7,212 bases of DNA from Pseudomonadota bacterium (GTDB lineage Bacteria > Pseudomonadota > Alphaproteobacteria > UBA9655): positions 1 to 7,212 of the forward strand of contig JAKBAL010000111.1 in NCBI GenBank assembly GCA_021809225.1, given 5' to 3'. The stretch's first letter is position 1. Every line of letters begins with the position of its first letter. Below are positions 1-5,863 of this stretch, piece by piece. Both the position numbers and the translations under genes were made by a program. The notes below the pieces were generated by a model. That model made no database searches, was not told the DNA's origin, and was given only the letters and a program-made list of their open reading frames with translations.

Positions 1-105
1 CAACACATAAGAGGCCTTATGTTGCGTAGTTCGTTATGTGTTATCTATTGTTAAATCTCTTTATATTCAACAAAATAATTTTTTTAAAGACAACATAATT
101 TTTAC
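1..105. repeat. Left terminal inverted repeat of the RIT element
   Basis: It is the reverse complement of 3392-3496 with mismatches only at base 14 (g here, c in the other copy read in this direction) and base 76 (t versus c); similarity stops at 106. It has internal structure. AACACATAA (2-10) and TTATGTTG (17-24) form an inverted pair around the six bases GAGGCC. A further TTATGTGTT lies at 34-42. A second dyad, TTGTTAAAT (48-56) and ATTCAACAA (65-73), surrounds eight bases. These look like half-sites for tyrosine recombinases, which bind inverted arms around a 6-8 bp crossover region. The assignment to particular recombinases is not visible. Confidence 0.93.
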
Positions 106-120
106 CCTTTGAGGGGCATT

Positions 121-1134
121 TCAAATAGTATCTAGGAACTGCATAAGCTCTTTATCATCTCGCCAATGTTTCTGCTTTTTATCATCCGTCAGTTCAACAT
201 GGGCCAAGGCCTTAGCTTTCATATCAAGATCAATCTCAGCATAGACGTTGGTTGTATTAATGGAAACGTGCCCAAGCCATGCTCGTATTGTGTTAATGTC
301 TACTCCTGCCTGTAATAAATGAGTTGCTGTTGTGTGGCGTATTGTGTGGGGGCTCACCCGCTTTTTTTTAAGTGAGGGGAATTGAGCCATTACTTTTTGG
401 GCATGCCGCTTCACCATGGTGTGAATTCCAAAACGAGTGAGCGGTTGTTGACGGCGATTAAGAAACACATGTCCAGATAGATCTGTTCGTCCACTGATCA
501 ATTTATTGAGTTCAAGAGCTGTTTGTTTCCACAAGGGGCAGCGACGTAGTTTATTGCCTTTGCCTCTGATACACACAGTCGATAGGTCTCGCGCCTGCGC
601 GTGTGCCATCTCTAAATCGCCAAGGGTTAACTGCGCTACTTCGTCACTGCGGGCTCCCGTATTATAAAGAAATAGTAAGATCGCATAGTCTCTCTGGCCT
701 TGCTCAGTTGTGCGATCAGGAGCATTTAAGAGGGCATCCATCTCTGACTTTTCAAGATAAGTAATGAGAGTCCCCTCCGACTTTTTAAGGGGGATCAATC
801 GTATTTGCCGACACCACTCAACATGCTCTGGGTTATTTAACCCGACGAAGGTGGCAAAAGCATGGAGAGCCGCTAAACGCTGGTTCCTCGTTGAAAGACT
901 ACAGTGGCGCTCAAATTCTAAATACGAAAGAAATAATTTGATGACTTCTGGAGTCAGATCGTCAACAGCAAGACGATCAATAGGCTTTTTTACTTTTTTA
1001 GCTACAATAGGCAGCAAGAGTTTAAAAGTATCGCGATAACTTTGTTGCGTATTGCGCGACAAATTTCGTACGCTGATCAGATATTCCACTATAAATCTTT
1101 TAATCCAGGGGCTTAAGTAATTTATAGTTGTCAT
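121..1134 (-). CDS. ritC: Tyrosine recombinase, third gene of the RIT trio (RitC)
   Basis: A site-specific recombinase of the phage integrase/XerCD family, 337 residues, expected to cut and rejoin DNA through a covalent 3'-phosphotyrosine intermediate. The N-terminal part (about 10-110) looks like a SAM-like core-binding domain. The catalytic domain (about 120-310) carries R162 in NTGARSDEVAQL, K192 in RGKGNKLR, H263 and R266 in SPHTIRHTTATHLL, H289 in WLGH and Y298 in TTNVYAEID, so the active site is complete. The ATG overlaps the ritB stop by 4 bases (ATGA), and AAGGAGA lies six bases upstream (1141-1147), so it can initiate well and be coupled to ritB. A charged tail (about 314-337) follows the catalytic Tyr. 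The last codon is near the left inverted repeat. The name follows gene order in RIT elements. Confidence 0.9.
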   Translation of the reverse strand: MTTINYLSPWIKRFIVEYLISVRNLSRNTQQSYRDTFKLLLPIVAKKVKKPIDRLAVDDLTPEVIKLFLSYLEFERHCSLSTRNQRLAALHAFATFVGLNNPEHVEWCRQIRLIPLKKSEGTLITYLEKSEMDALLNAPDRTTEQGQRDYAILLFLYNTGARSDEVAQLTLGDLEMAHAQARDLSTVCIRGKGNKLRRCPLWKQTALELNKLISGRTDLSGHVFLNRRQQPLTRFGIHTMVKRHAQKVMAQFPSLKKKRVSPHTIRHTTATHLLQAGVDINTIRAWLGHVSINTTNVYAEIDLDMKAKALAHVELTDDKKQKHWRDDKELMQFLDTI

Positions 1135-2081
1135 GGTTGATCTCCTTCCATTGCATATTGCTCGAATCTTGCTCCAGCTTCACGCAGTAAATCAGCTGTC
1201 ATTGATAAATAGACGGTTGTGTGGGCCAACTGACTGTGCCCCATATATGTTGATAAAATGGGGAGGAGTTTTTGGATATCTTTTTTCTCTTGATACCACT
1301 TTATAAGATGATGAACAGCAAAGGTATGGCGTAAATCATGCAGCCTTGGTAAATACGAAGATCCTTCATAACCAACAAGGCCTGCTTTTTTTCGGATCCT
1401 TTGAAAGATATTTCTCATTGTATGAATGCTAAGTGGTAAGTTATTGTTATTAAGAAATAAATGATCTTCATAATCGTTATTTGAGGCGTATTGGGCACGC
1501 TCCATGATATAATTACTAAGGACCTCTCTAAGTTGATTTCCTATGGGGACAAGACGTGATTTATAAAACTTTGAGTCCCTCACTGTGATGAGATTCTGTT
1601 CTAAACTGATATCACCCAGCTTAAGAGATAAAGCTTCTCCTATACGCAATCCTGTGCCGTAAAGTAAAATCAGGATTGTTCGAATCATCTGAGGTTGTCT
1701 AGAGCTTTTATGTGTTTGATAGCTCGCAACAGCATTTAAGAGGTGTCTTAAATCATCTTTTGAATAAATGTAAGGAACAAAGGGTTGAGGATGTTTGGGC
1801 AGGGTGGTTGGTAAGGGGACTTGCTCAACATACCCCCGCGTGTGTGCATAATGATAAAATCCCAGAAGGGCATTATGTCTGACGAACCATCCTGAGGTGA
1901 TAGGAGCTTTTTTAGTTCCACAAAGAAAAATGGTCACCTCTTCCTCTGTAATTTGACTAATCTCACGTGTCGATCCTATTGTTTTACAAAAGTAATTTAA
2001 ACATTCCTCATTTGTTCTAAACTTTTCGCCCAGTGCTTTTCTATAGATAATATATTGAGTGATTAAAAGGCCCAGTTTCAT
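1131..2081 (-). CDS. ritB: Tyrosine recombinase, second gene of the RIT trio (RitB)
   Basis: A tyrosine recombinase of 316 residues, the shortest of the three. Residues 1-95 form a reduced core-binding region (helical, with a GWFVRHNALLGFYHYAHTRG segment at 64-83), and the catalytic domain follows from about 105. Visible active-site residues are R146 in GTGLRIGEALSL, K171 or K174 in the beta-hairpin SKFYKSRLVPI, H248 and R251 in LHDLRHTFAVHHL, H282 in YMGH and Y291 in TTVYLSM. A GGAGA lies six bases before the ATG (2088-2092), inside the ritA end, and the start overlaps the ritA stop by 4 bases. The insert KWYQEKKDIQKLL between HxxRH and the GH motif makes that region longer than in ordinary Xer proteins. 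It probably acts together with its two neighbours on the shared inverted repeats. This is inferred from the fixed trio, not shown by sequence. Confidence 0.9.
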   Translation of the reverse strand: MKLGLLITQYIIYRKALGEKFRTNEECLNYFCKTIGSTREISQITEEEVTIFLCGTKKAPITSGWFVRHNALLGFYHYAHTRGYVEQVPLPTTLPKHPQPFVPYIYSKDDLRHLLNAVASYQTHKSSRQPQMIRTILILLYGTGLRIGEALSLKLGDISLEQNLITVRDSKFYKSRLVPIGNQLREVLSNYIMERAQYASNNDYEDHLFLNNNNLPLSIHTMRNIFQRIRKKAGLVGYEGSSYLPRLHDLRHTFAVHHLIKWYQEKKDIQKLLPILSTYMGHSQLAHTTVYLSMTADLLREAGARFEQYAMEGDQP

Positions 2082-3328
2082 AGTAAATCTCCAATATCAA
2101 AGTCAGCAATTTGTCGTAAGCTGGTGAGGTCAACGTGTGTGTAAATACGCGTTGTTTCCAATCCTTGATGGCCGAGAAGATCACTGATCTCTTTAAGAGA
2201 TACGCCTTCATTAATAAGATGAGAGGCACAAGCATGTCTTAAAGCATGCGGTCCATGGTGCTTGATGGCGAGCTCTAAAGGTGCCATGTATTTGTTTACT
2301 ATAAAATAAACGCTCGTCAAGGGTCGGTAAGGGGCCTGTCTACATAAGAAGATTTCTCTTCGAGAACAAATAGGTCGTACCTCTTTTATATAGCGTAAAA
2401 GCGCGTTTCCAACGGTTAAAGATAAAGGAAGTGTTTGCAGTCTTGATGTTTTAGCGCGTTTCAGATGAAGAAGCTCATTTCGCCAATCAATATCCTCAAG
2501 ACGTAACTTGATGATTTCACTCGCACGGAGCCCATAAATTGACAATAACATCAGGATGGCACGATCGCGAATAGATGCTGGATTCTCTCCTTCTGTATTC
2601 TTTAAGATTATTTTTACGTCATCCCAAGAGGGAGATAAGGGAAGTGATTCATATTTATAAACTCGTGGGACTTTAATTGTATCTGCTAACCCTGGAGAGC
2701 ATTGCCTTTTGCTTTCCTGATAGCGTAAAAATGTCCTAATAACTGTACCACAGTACTGCACACTTCGCCGTGAGTACTTGCCTACATCGTGTCTTTTTAT
2801 GAGAAAATCATCGATACTGAGGGGGGTAATCTCATGAAGAGAGGTGCATGTTTTTGCCATCTCTTTTAAAAAGTATTTCAATAACGAGAAACGGCTTGCA
2901 ATAGTAACTTCAGAAAACCCTCGTTCATGGCGTATATAGCTCATGTATTCCTGAAGGCGCTCTTCAAAGGGAAGAGGAGATTTTGGAGGCCGTCTCAAAC
3001 ACCCTAACAAGTTAAACCAGCGAGCGGCATTCCTCATAAAATGATCTTTAGATGTTGTTGAATAAATGGTGTTTTTCATATAACGAGGAGAGCTTCGAGA
3101 GGCCCATTGGTCAGCAGCTTTTTTAATTTCATCAAAATGAACGTCTCTTACTTGAGAAAATTTCATGGCGTTCATAATGACAAGTAAATACTGAGAAATT
3201 CTTTGTGTAGATTCAAGGATCGATCCATTCTCTACCCAATATTGCACATACCTCCAGCGTTCTTCTAAAAGGGGAGCCTCCATATGTCTTTTAATAGCCG
3301 AGGGCCTTTTAAATATTTGCTCAAACAT
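2078..3328 (-). CDS. ritA: Tyrosine recombinase, first gene of the RIT trio (RitA)
   Basis: A tyrosine recombinase of 416 residues, the longest of the trio. About 110 extra N-terminal residues with no motif I recognise precede a core-binding domain (about 120-210; FEERLQEYMSYIRHERGFSE is a typical start of one). The catalytic domain (about 230-410) shows R268 in IYGLRASEIIKL, K290 or K293 in LKRAKTSR, H361 and R364 in GPHALRHACASH, H387 in LLGH and Y396 in ETTRIYTHVD, a full set. The ATG is supported by a perfect AGGAGG eight bases upstream. It leads the operon, and its stop overlaps the ritB start as ATGA. The long N-terminal extension separates it from XerC/XerD (about 300 residues) and may bind DNA or partner recombinases. 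That role is a guess. Confidence 0.9.
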   Translation of the reverse strand: MFEQIFKRPSAIKRHMEAPLLEERWRYVQYWVENGSILESTQRISQYLLVIMNAMKFSQVRDVHFDEIKKAADQWASRSSPRYMKNTIYSTTSKDHFMRNAARWFNLLGCLRRPPKSPLPFEERLQEYMSYIRHERGFSEVTIASRFSLLKYFLKEMAKTCTSLHEITPLSIDDFLIKRHDVGKYSRRSVQYCGTVIRTFLRYQESKRQCSPGLADTIKVPRVYKYESLPLSPSWDDVKIILKNTEGENPASIRDRAILMLLSIYGLRASEIIKLRLEDIDWRNELLHLKRAKTSRLQTLPLSLTVGNALLRYIKEVRPICSRREIFLCRQAPYRPLTSVYFIVNKYMAPLELAIKHHGPHALRHACASHLINEGVSLKEISDLLGHQGLETTRIYTHVDLTSLRQIADFDIGDLL

Positions 3329-3336
3329 AATTTCTA

Positions 3337-3342
3337 CCTCCT
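3337..3342 (-). promoter_or_regulatory. Ribosome binding site of ritA
   Basis: The minus strand reads AGGAGG, a perfect Shine-Dalgarno core, eight bases before the ATG at 3328. It fixes the ritA start and is the strongest RBS in the operon. Confidence 0.8.
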
Positions 3343-3366
3343 AACGATTAATGCCAACGCTTAACC

Positions 3367-3396
3367 AGTATAGAGGTTAGGGCACATTAGTGTAAA
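3367..3396 (-). promoter_or_regulatory. Candidate promoter of the ritABC operon
   Basis: The minus strand reads TTTACA (3391-3396), an 18-base spacer, then TATACT (3367-3372), about 40 bases ahead of the ritA start. Both boxes are close to sigma-70 consensus. The -35 box overlaps the inner end of the right inverted repeat, so recombinases bound to the repeat could repress their own operon. That regulatory idea is inference. Confidence 0.45.
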
Positions 3397-3496
3397 AATT
3401 ATGTTGTCTTTAAAAAAATTGTTTTGTTGAATATAAAGAGATTTAACAATAGATAACACATAACGAACTACGCAACATAAGGGCTCTTATGTGTTG
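3392..3496. repeat. Right terminal inverted repeat of the RIT element
   Basis: Inverted copy of 1-105, 103 of 105 positions identical. The same half-site pattern appears in mirror image: AACACATAA at 3455-3463, CGCAACATAA at 3471-3480, the six-base spacer GGGCTC at 3481-3486, and TTATGTGTT at 3487-3495. Unlike what can be seen on the left, one more arm (CAACACATAA, 3497-3506) follows outside it. The left equivalent would lie just before base 1. Confidence 0.93.
3427..3455 (+). promoter_or_regulatory. Possible outward-facing promoter in the inverted repeat
   Basis: TTGAAT (3427-3432), 17 bases, then TAGATA (3450-3455) point out of the element. The mirror copy at 42-70 on the minus strand would point out of the left end. 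The boxes match sigma-70 consensus only moderately, and AT-rich DNA yields such matches by chance. Confidence 0.25.
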
Positions 3497-3920
3497 CAAC
3501 ACATAATAAGCCCAAAAGTAATTGGTCGTTGAAGTCGGAGGGGTTGTAGCATCCATCTTCGTCGATTATCAGAGTATTTGTCATTGCACACAACTCGAGC
3601 AACCGGTGCCAGTCGGTGCAGGAACGAGAAAGACGGGAAGCTTCCAATGCAAATACAGCTCCCACTTTCCCCATTGAAACATCGGCGACAAGTGTTTTGA
3701 AATCCTCCCGATTGCTGCTTTGAGCTCCAGAAATTCCTAGATCTCCATCCAGAATTCTGATTATCAAAGGTGACCATCCCAGTTGTTGAGCTTTGCCTTG
3801 GAGAGCATATTGACGTTGAGTACTTTCCTGATTGAATCTCACTTGTGCCATGCTTGACTGTCGAAGGTAGATATAGGCTTGTTTTGTTAGGTGATGGGGC
3901 TGTATTTTCTCTGTGATCAT
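3468..3920 (-). pseudogene. Large serine recombinase, N-terminal catalytic part, interrupted by the RIT element
   Basis: The first 138 codons are the resolvase/invertase catalytic domain of a large serine recombinase. They show YLRQSS (18-23) with nucleophile S22 and R20, DLGISG (60-65), and EASRLSRS (93-100) with the conserved arginines. The segment ending DQLLLGL (132-138) is the point where relatives continue with a LKG-type stretch and the long DNA-binding 'recombinase' and zinc-ribbon regions. Here the RIT element begins instead, and the frame reads 12 unrelated codons of terminal repeat to a stop at 3468. Family members are typically several hundred residues long, so most of the protein is missing; its remainder should lie beyond base 1. 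The ATG has AGAGGAG seven bases upstream (3928-3934) and overlaps as ATGA with the open tail behind the DUF6788-like gene. Confidence 0.88.
3481..3513. repeat. Palindrome across the right RIT/target junction
   Basis: Bases 3487-3506 form a perfect 20-bp palindrome (two abutting CAACACATAA arms in inverse orientation). It is framed by GGGCT (3481-3485, element side) and AGCCC (3509-3513, target gene side), with one and two unpaired bases between. The AGCCC belongs to the serine recombinase codons, so the symmetry spans element and target. Confidence 0.8.
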
Positions 3921-4051
3921 GAGACTTCTCCTCTTTGTTGAGTATAGAGCTTAAGGCGTTCACCAAATAAGCTTGCAGCATATTGGCGACACAAATAGCG
4001 GCGCCATTGATGACGGAGGAGGTTTCCAAAGCGACGTCCATAATCTTGTCC
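3917..4051 (-). other. 44-codon open tail in frame behind the DUF6788-like stop
   Basis: Directly after the TAG of the DUF6788-like gene the same frame stays open for 44 codons, ending in a TGA that overlaps the serine recombinase ATG as ATGA. The peptide is rich in Arg, Tyr, Phe and Leu (RRFGNLLRHQWRRYL near its start) and looks more protein-like than the other frames. It has no ATG or GTG start of its own. It may be a former C-terminal extension cut off by a nonsense mutation, a decayed small gene, or chance. An ATG-started frame (ATG at 4041) also covers this stretch but reads into the recombinase and shows no motifs. Confidence 0.35.
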
Positions 4052-4375
4052 CTACAATATTTCCTTTCGACCTAACGCTTCGCGATTGATTGTGCTGACA
4101 TCTTCCAGAATTCTTTGGGCAGCTTGATAATTTGCCAAAGCTTTTCTGACCCTGTCTTGGTTTTTGAGAGAGACGTAAATCATGATGGGATTTCGACCGG
4201 GCACACTGACAGAAAGGTAATAACTCTCGTGGCCTTGTCCTTCGACACAATGGCAATTGGGCTTTCCACATCTTCTGAATTTCTTGACGAGAGACCCCCG
4301 AAGCATATCTGAATCGAGACTGTGAAGCTGCTCGATTAATTGCTTTCGTTTCTGCTTTAAAATGGATGTCTCCAT
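4052..4375 (-). CDS. Small DUF6788-like protein with Cys-rich motif
   Basis: A 107-residue protein with a helical, charged start (1-25), the motif FRRCGKPNCHCVEGQGH (33-49) containing C36, C41, C43 and H42/H49 as possible zinc ligands, a beta-rich middle (SYYLSVSVPGRNPIMIYVSL, 51-70) and a C-terminal helix (about 73-101). This pattern matches, from memory, the uncharacterised DUF6788 family found beside recombinases and transposases. Function is unknown; a zinc-stabilised DNA-binding accessory to the recombinase is a reasonable guess. The ATG at 4375 is preceded by a weak GAGAG. The ending LEDVSTINREALGRK resembles the natural end of such proteins, so 107 residues may be full length despite the open frame after the TAG. 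It lies between the DUF5372-like gene and the recombinase, same strand. Confidence 0.65.
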   Translation of the reverse strand: METSILKQKRKQLIEQLHSLDSDMLRGSLVKKFRRCGKPNCHCVEGQGHESYYLSVSVPGRNPIMIYVSLKNQDRVRKALANYQAAQRILEDVSTINREALGRKEIL

Positions 4376-4439
4376 GCTCTCTCTTGCTATCTGAGGAGTT
4401 GTATATATGTTCAGATATTCTCATATTCCACAGCATGAA

Positions 4440-4727
4440 TCAATCCTTTAATTTTTTTGAATGGGCAGAACGCACGTTCTGTAAAATAGTTATCAGTTCG
4501 GCCAACTGTTGGAGATGAGTAAAGGATAACATAGGGAGGGGTGATGTAAGAGAATGGTAAGGATGAGGATCTGCCTTATCTGTCCATTCGCGAGGAATAG
4601 CAACGATTCTTCCAGATAAATTTTGTAAGCTTAAAATGTCGCGATTATTGAAAGTCTTAGATGATAAAACTTTTAAACGTTCTCCTTTTAAGGGGTGGAA
4701 GGGTGGGGTTATTGTTACATATCCCAA
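4440..4727 (-). CDS. Small DUF5372-like protein
   Basis: A 95-residue protein with PPFHPLKGERL (8-18), IPREWTD (44-50), DPHPY (53-57) and the helix LQQLAELITIL (72-82). This order (a PFHPL-G start, a P-x-x-WTD motif, then a leucine-rich LAEL helix) matches my memory of the uncharacterised DUF5372 family, which often neighbours recombinase genes. The role is unknown. The start is uncertain: TTG at 4727 is the only usable start codon nearby, it has no clear RBS, and the frame stays open further upstream to the junction with the reverse transcriptase, so the native start and promoter may have been lost there. The stop is 64 bases before the DUF6788-like start. Confidence 0.6.
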   Translation of the reverse strand: MGYVTITPPFHPLKGERLKVLSSKTFNNRDILSLQNLSGRIVAIPREWTDKADPHPYHSLTSPLPMLSFTHLQQLAELITILQNVRSAHSKKLKD

Positions 4728-4762
4728 ATGTCGATTGGACTTAAGTGTAGTTATCTCTATCC

Positions 4763-5758
4763 ATGAGTGGGTTTGAAGACAAAATCGTCTCGAGAATGAT
4801 GCAGAAAGTCCTAGAAAGTGTCTATGACCCGCAATTCCTGAAATGCTCCTATGGGTTCAGAGCAGGGATGGGGTGTCATGATGCGATCAAAGATCTGTAT
4901 CAGTACCTCTCAACGCATGGTGTACAAACGATCACAGATATCGACCTCTCAAACTTTTTCGGCACAATCGATCATCGAGAGCTGGTGGAAATATTACGGA
5001 AGAGGATCAAGGACAAAACCCTGATTCGATACATCGTAAGGATGTTCAAGGCAGGTGTTTTTGCTGATGGGGAGTTAACCGTCAGTGCGGAAGGGGTAGT
5101 CCAAGGCTCTCCAGCCAGTCCAACTCTTGCGAATATTTTTGCCCATTACGTGATTGATGAATGGTTCGAAGAAGTCGTGAAAAGGCATTGTAACGGAAGG
5201 GCGGAGCTCTTCCGTTACGCAGACGATGCTGTGATCGTATGCCAATATAAGGAAGATGCCACTCGGATCAAAACCGCCTTGAGCAATCGCCTGGAAAGGT
5301 ACAAACTTAAACTCAACGAGGAGAAGACATCCACGGTGTCCTTTTCTGGACGAGCGTACCAACGAGGTAAAGAGCAAGAGGTGTTCCATTTCCTGGGGTT
5401 TACATTTTATTGGGGGCGGTCTCGAAAGGGGGCGGCTGTCATTAAGGTGAAGACCCATGGGAAAAGGATGCGATCCAAGCTGAAGAGCGTCGGCGAATGG
5501 TGCAGGACAGTGAGGAACAAATACAGGCTTGCTCATATATGGAAGTTGTTTTGTTCTAAACTGGAAGGGCACATTCGTTACTTCGGTGTCACCTTTAACT
5601 ATAGGAAAGTTGAAGTCTTTGTACGCATGGCAGCAAGAATCCTCTACAAATGGCTGAACCGTCGCTCTCAAAGGAAATCCTTTGATTGGGATAAGTTCAA
5701 GCTATTTATGGAGAAATTTCCCCTGCCGAAGGTTAAAATACATCATGCTTTATTCTAA
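4763..5758 (+). pseudogene. ltrA: Group II intron reverse transcriptase/maturase, N-terminally truncated
   Basis: The protein (331 residues in this frame) reverse-transcribes intron RNA and helps it splice. Homology begins at GFEDKIV (3-9), which in full-length relatives follows an RPLGIP motif, so the first RT blocks are missing, roughly the first fifth to quarter of the protein. Kept are SYGFR (29-33), motif A DIDLSNFF with D61, VVQGSPASPTLAN (112-124), the active-site RYADDAV with D154 and D155, and FLGFTF (210-215). The thumb/X domain (about 235-331) has EGHIRYFGVTFN, RRSQRKSFDWDKF and the ending PLPKVKIHH. No HNH endonuclease follows, as in several bacterial lineages. The ATG at 4763 lies at or before the junction, has no RBS and is unlikely to be a native start; a stop (TAG, 4748-4750) lies just upstream in frame. 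Confidence 0.87.
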
Positions 5759-5786
5759 GCCATAACCATCCCAATGGTTTTGTCCT

Positions 5787-5820
5787 GAGCCCATTGCCTT
5801 AATAGGGCACGATGCGGTTC
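5787..5820 (+). ncRNA. Group II intron domain V
   Basis: A 34-nt hairpin, the canonical domain V length. GAGCC at the 5' end pairs with GGTTC at the 3' end (including a G-T), and TGCC pairs with GGCA in the upper stem. A CG bulge (5810-5811) lies on the 3' side, as expected near the catalytic core. It contains the AGC triad at its base. The middle of the lower helix is imperfect and the loop is not a clean GNRA, suggesting some decay. Confidence 0.8.
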
Positions 5821-5825
5821 TAAAT

Positions 5826-5863
5826 GGGGGGGAGTTCGGGCGACCGGCTCCTCTACCAGCTAT
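5826..5863 (+). ncRNA. Group II intron domain VI with branch-point A and 3' splice site
   Basis: GG (5826-5827) pairs with CC (5856-5857), leaving A5855 bulged. Bases 5828-5834 pair with 5848-5854 (with two G-T pairs), then TT opposes G, and CGG (5837-5839) pairs with CCG (5844-5846) under a GCGA tetraloop (5840-5843). A single bulged A on the 3' strand eight bases before an AY end is the standard branch-point arrangement, and predicts cleavage after 5863. Confidence 0.75.

Larger units (their letters stand above)
1..3506 (-). mobile_element. RIT (recombinase-in-trio) element, apparently intact
   Basis: Three adjacent tyrosine recombinase genes in one minus-strand operon fill the space between two inverted copies of a 105-bp sequence. 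There is no other cargo: ritC ends only 15 bases from the inner edge of the left repeat. This gene trio, order and compactness are the defining layout of RIT elements, a described family whose mechanism is poorly known. The inverted repeat pairs base n with base 3497-n from 1 to 105, with two mismatches. The right outer border probably lies at 3506, because 3507 onwards continues the serine recombinase reading frame of the target. The left border cannot be fixed because the window starts inside the element or exactly at its edge. All three recombinases look catalytically complete, so the element may still be mobile. Confidence 0.9.
3497..4766 (-). mobile_element. Remnant of a serine-recombinase module (DUF5372-like, DUF6788-like, recombinase)
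   Basis: Three minus-strand genes in series, with 64- and 131-base gaps, end in a large serine recombinase. Small DUF5372-like and DUF6788-like proteins beside such recombinases recur in my memory of bacterial genomes, so I read this as one transposon-like unit. Its downstream end is lost to the RIT insertion. Its upstream edge is placed near 4766, where reverse transcriptase homology starts on the other strand. No terminal repeats were found for it. Confidence 0.5.
4763..5863 (+). mobile_element. 3' part of a group II intron
   Basis: A maturase reading frame, a hairpin at 5764-5779 (AACCAT, loop CCCA, ATGGTT) that could be the end of domain IV, a 34-nt domain V and a domain VI hairpin follow in the order of a group II intron 3' half. 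Domains I-III and the N-terminal maturase region are absent: before about 4769 the sequence is the serine-recombinase module. The predicted intron end at 5863 (ending AT, an AY as expected) is followed at once by IS256-type transposase codons, which are the 3' exon. Without domain I it cannot splice or retrohome on its own. Confidence 0.8.

Noticed and set aside
1..105. CRISPR-like or attC-like array from the repeated AACACATAA motifs
   Set aside because: The motifs are few, change orientation, and are explained as recombinase half-sites in the RIT end; no regular repeat-spacer pattern exists.
764..1039. Plus-strand open frame of 91 codons
   Set aside because: It is antisense to ritC, has no recognisable motif, and the ritC frame carries the full recombinase active site.
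2041..2235. Minus-strand open frame of 64 codons
   Set aside because: It overlaps the ritA end and the ritB start in another frame; the ATGA overlap and both active sites explain the sequence fully.
4115..4312. Plus-strand open frame of 65 codons
   Set aside because: Antisense to the DUF6788-like gene, with no RBS or motif of note.
3960..4436. Minus-strand open frame of 158 codons
   Set aside because: Shadow frame of the DUF6788-like gene; its composition lacks conserved features, while the other frame carries the Cys-rich motif.
5075..5671. Minus-strand open frame of 198 codons
   Set aside because: Antisense to the reverse transcriptase, whose YADD and thumb motifs fix the true frame.
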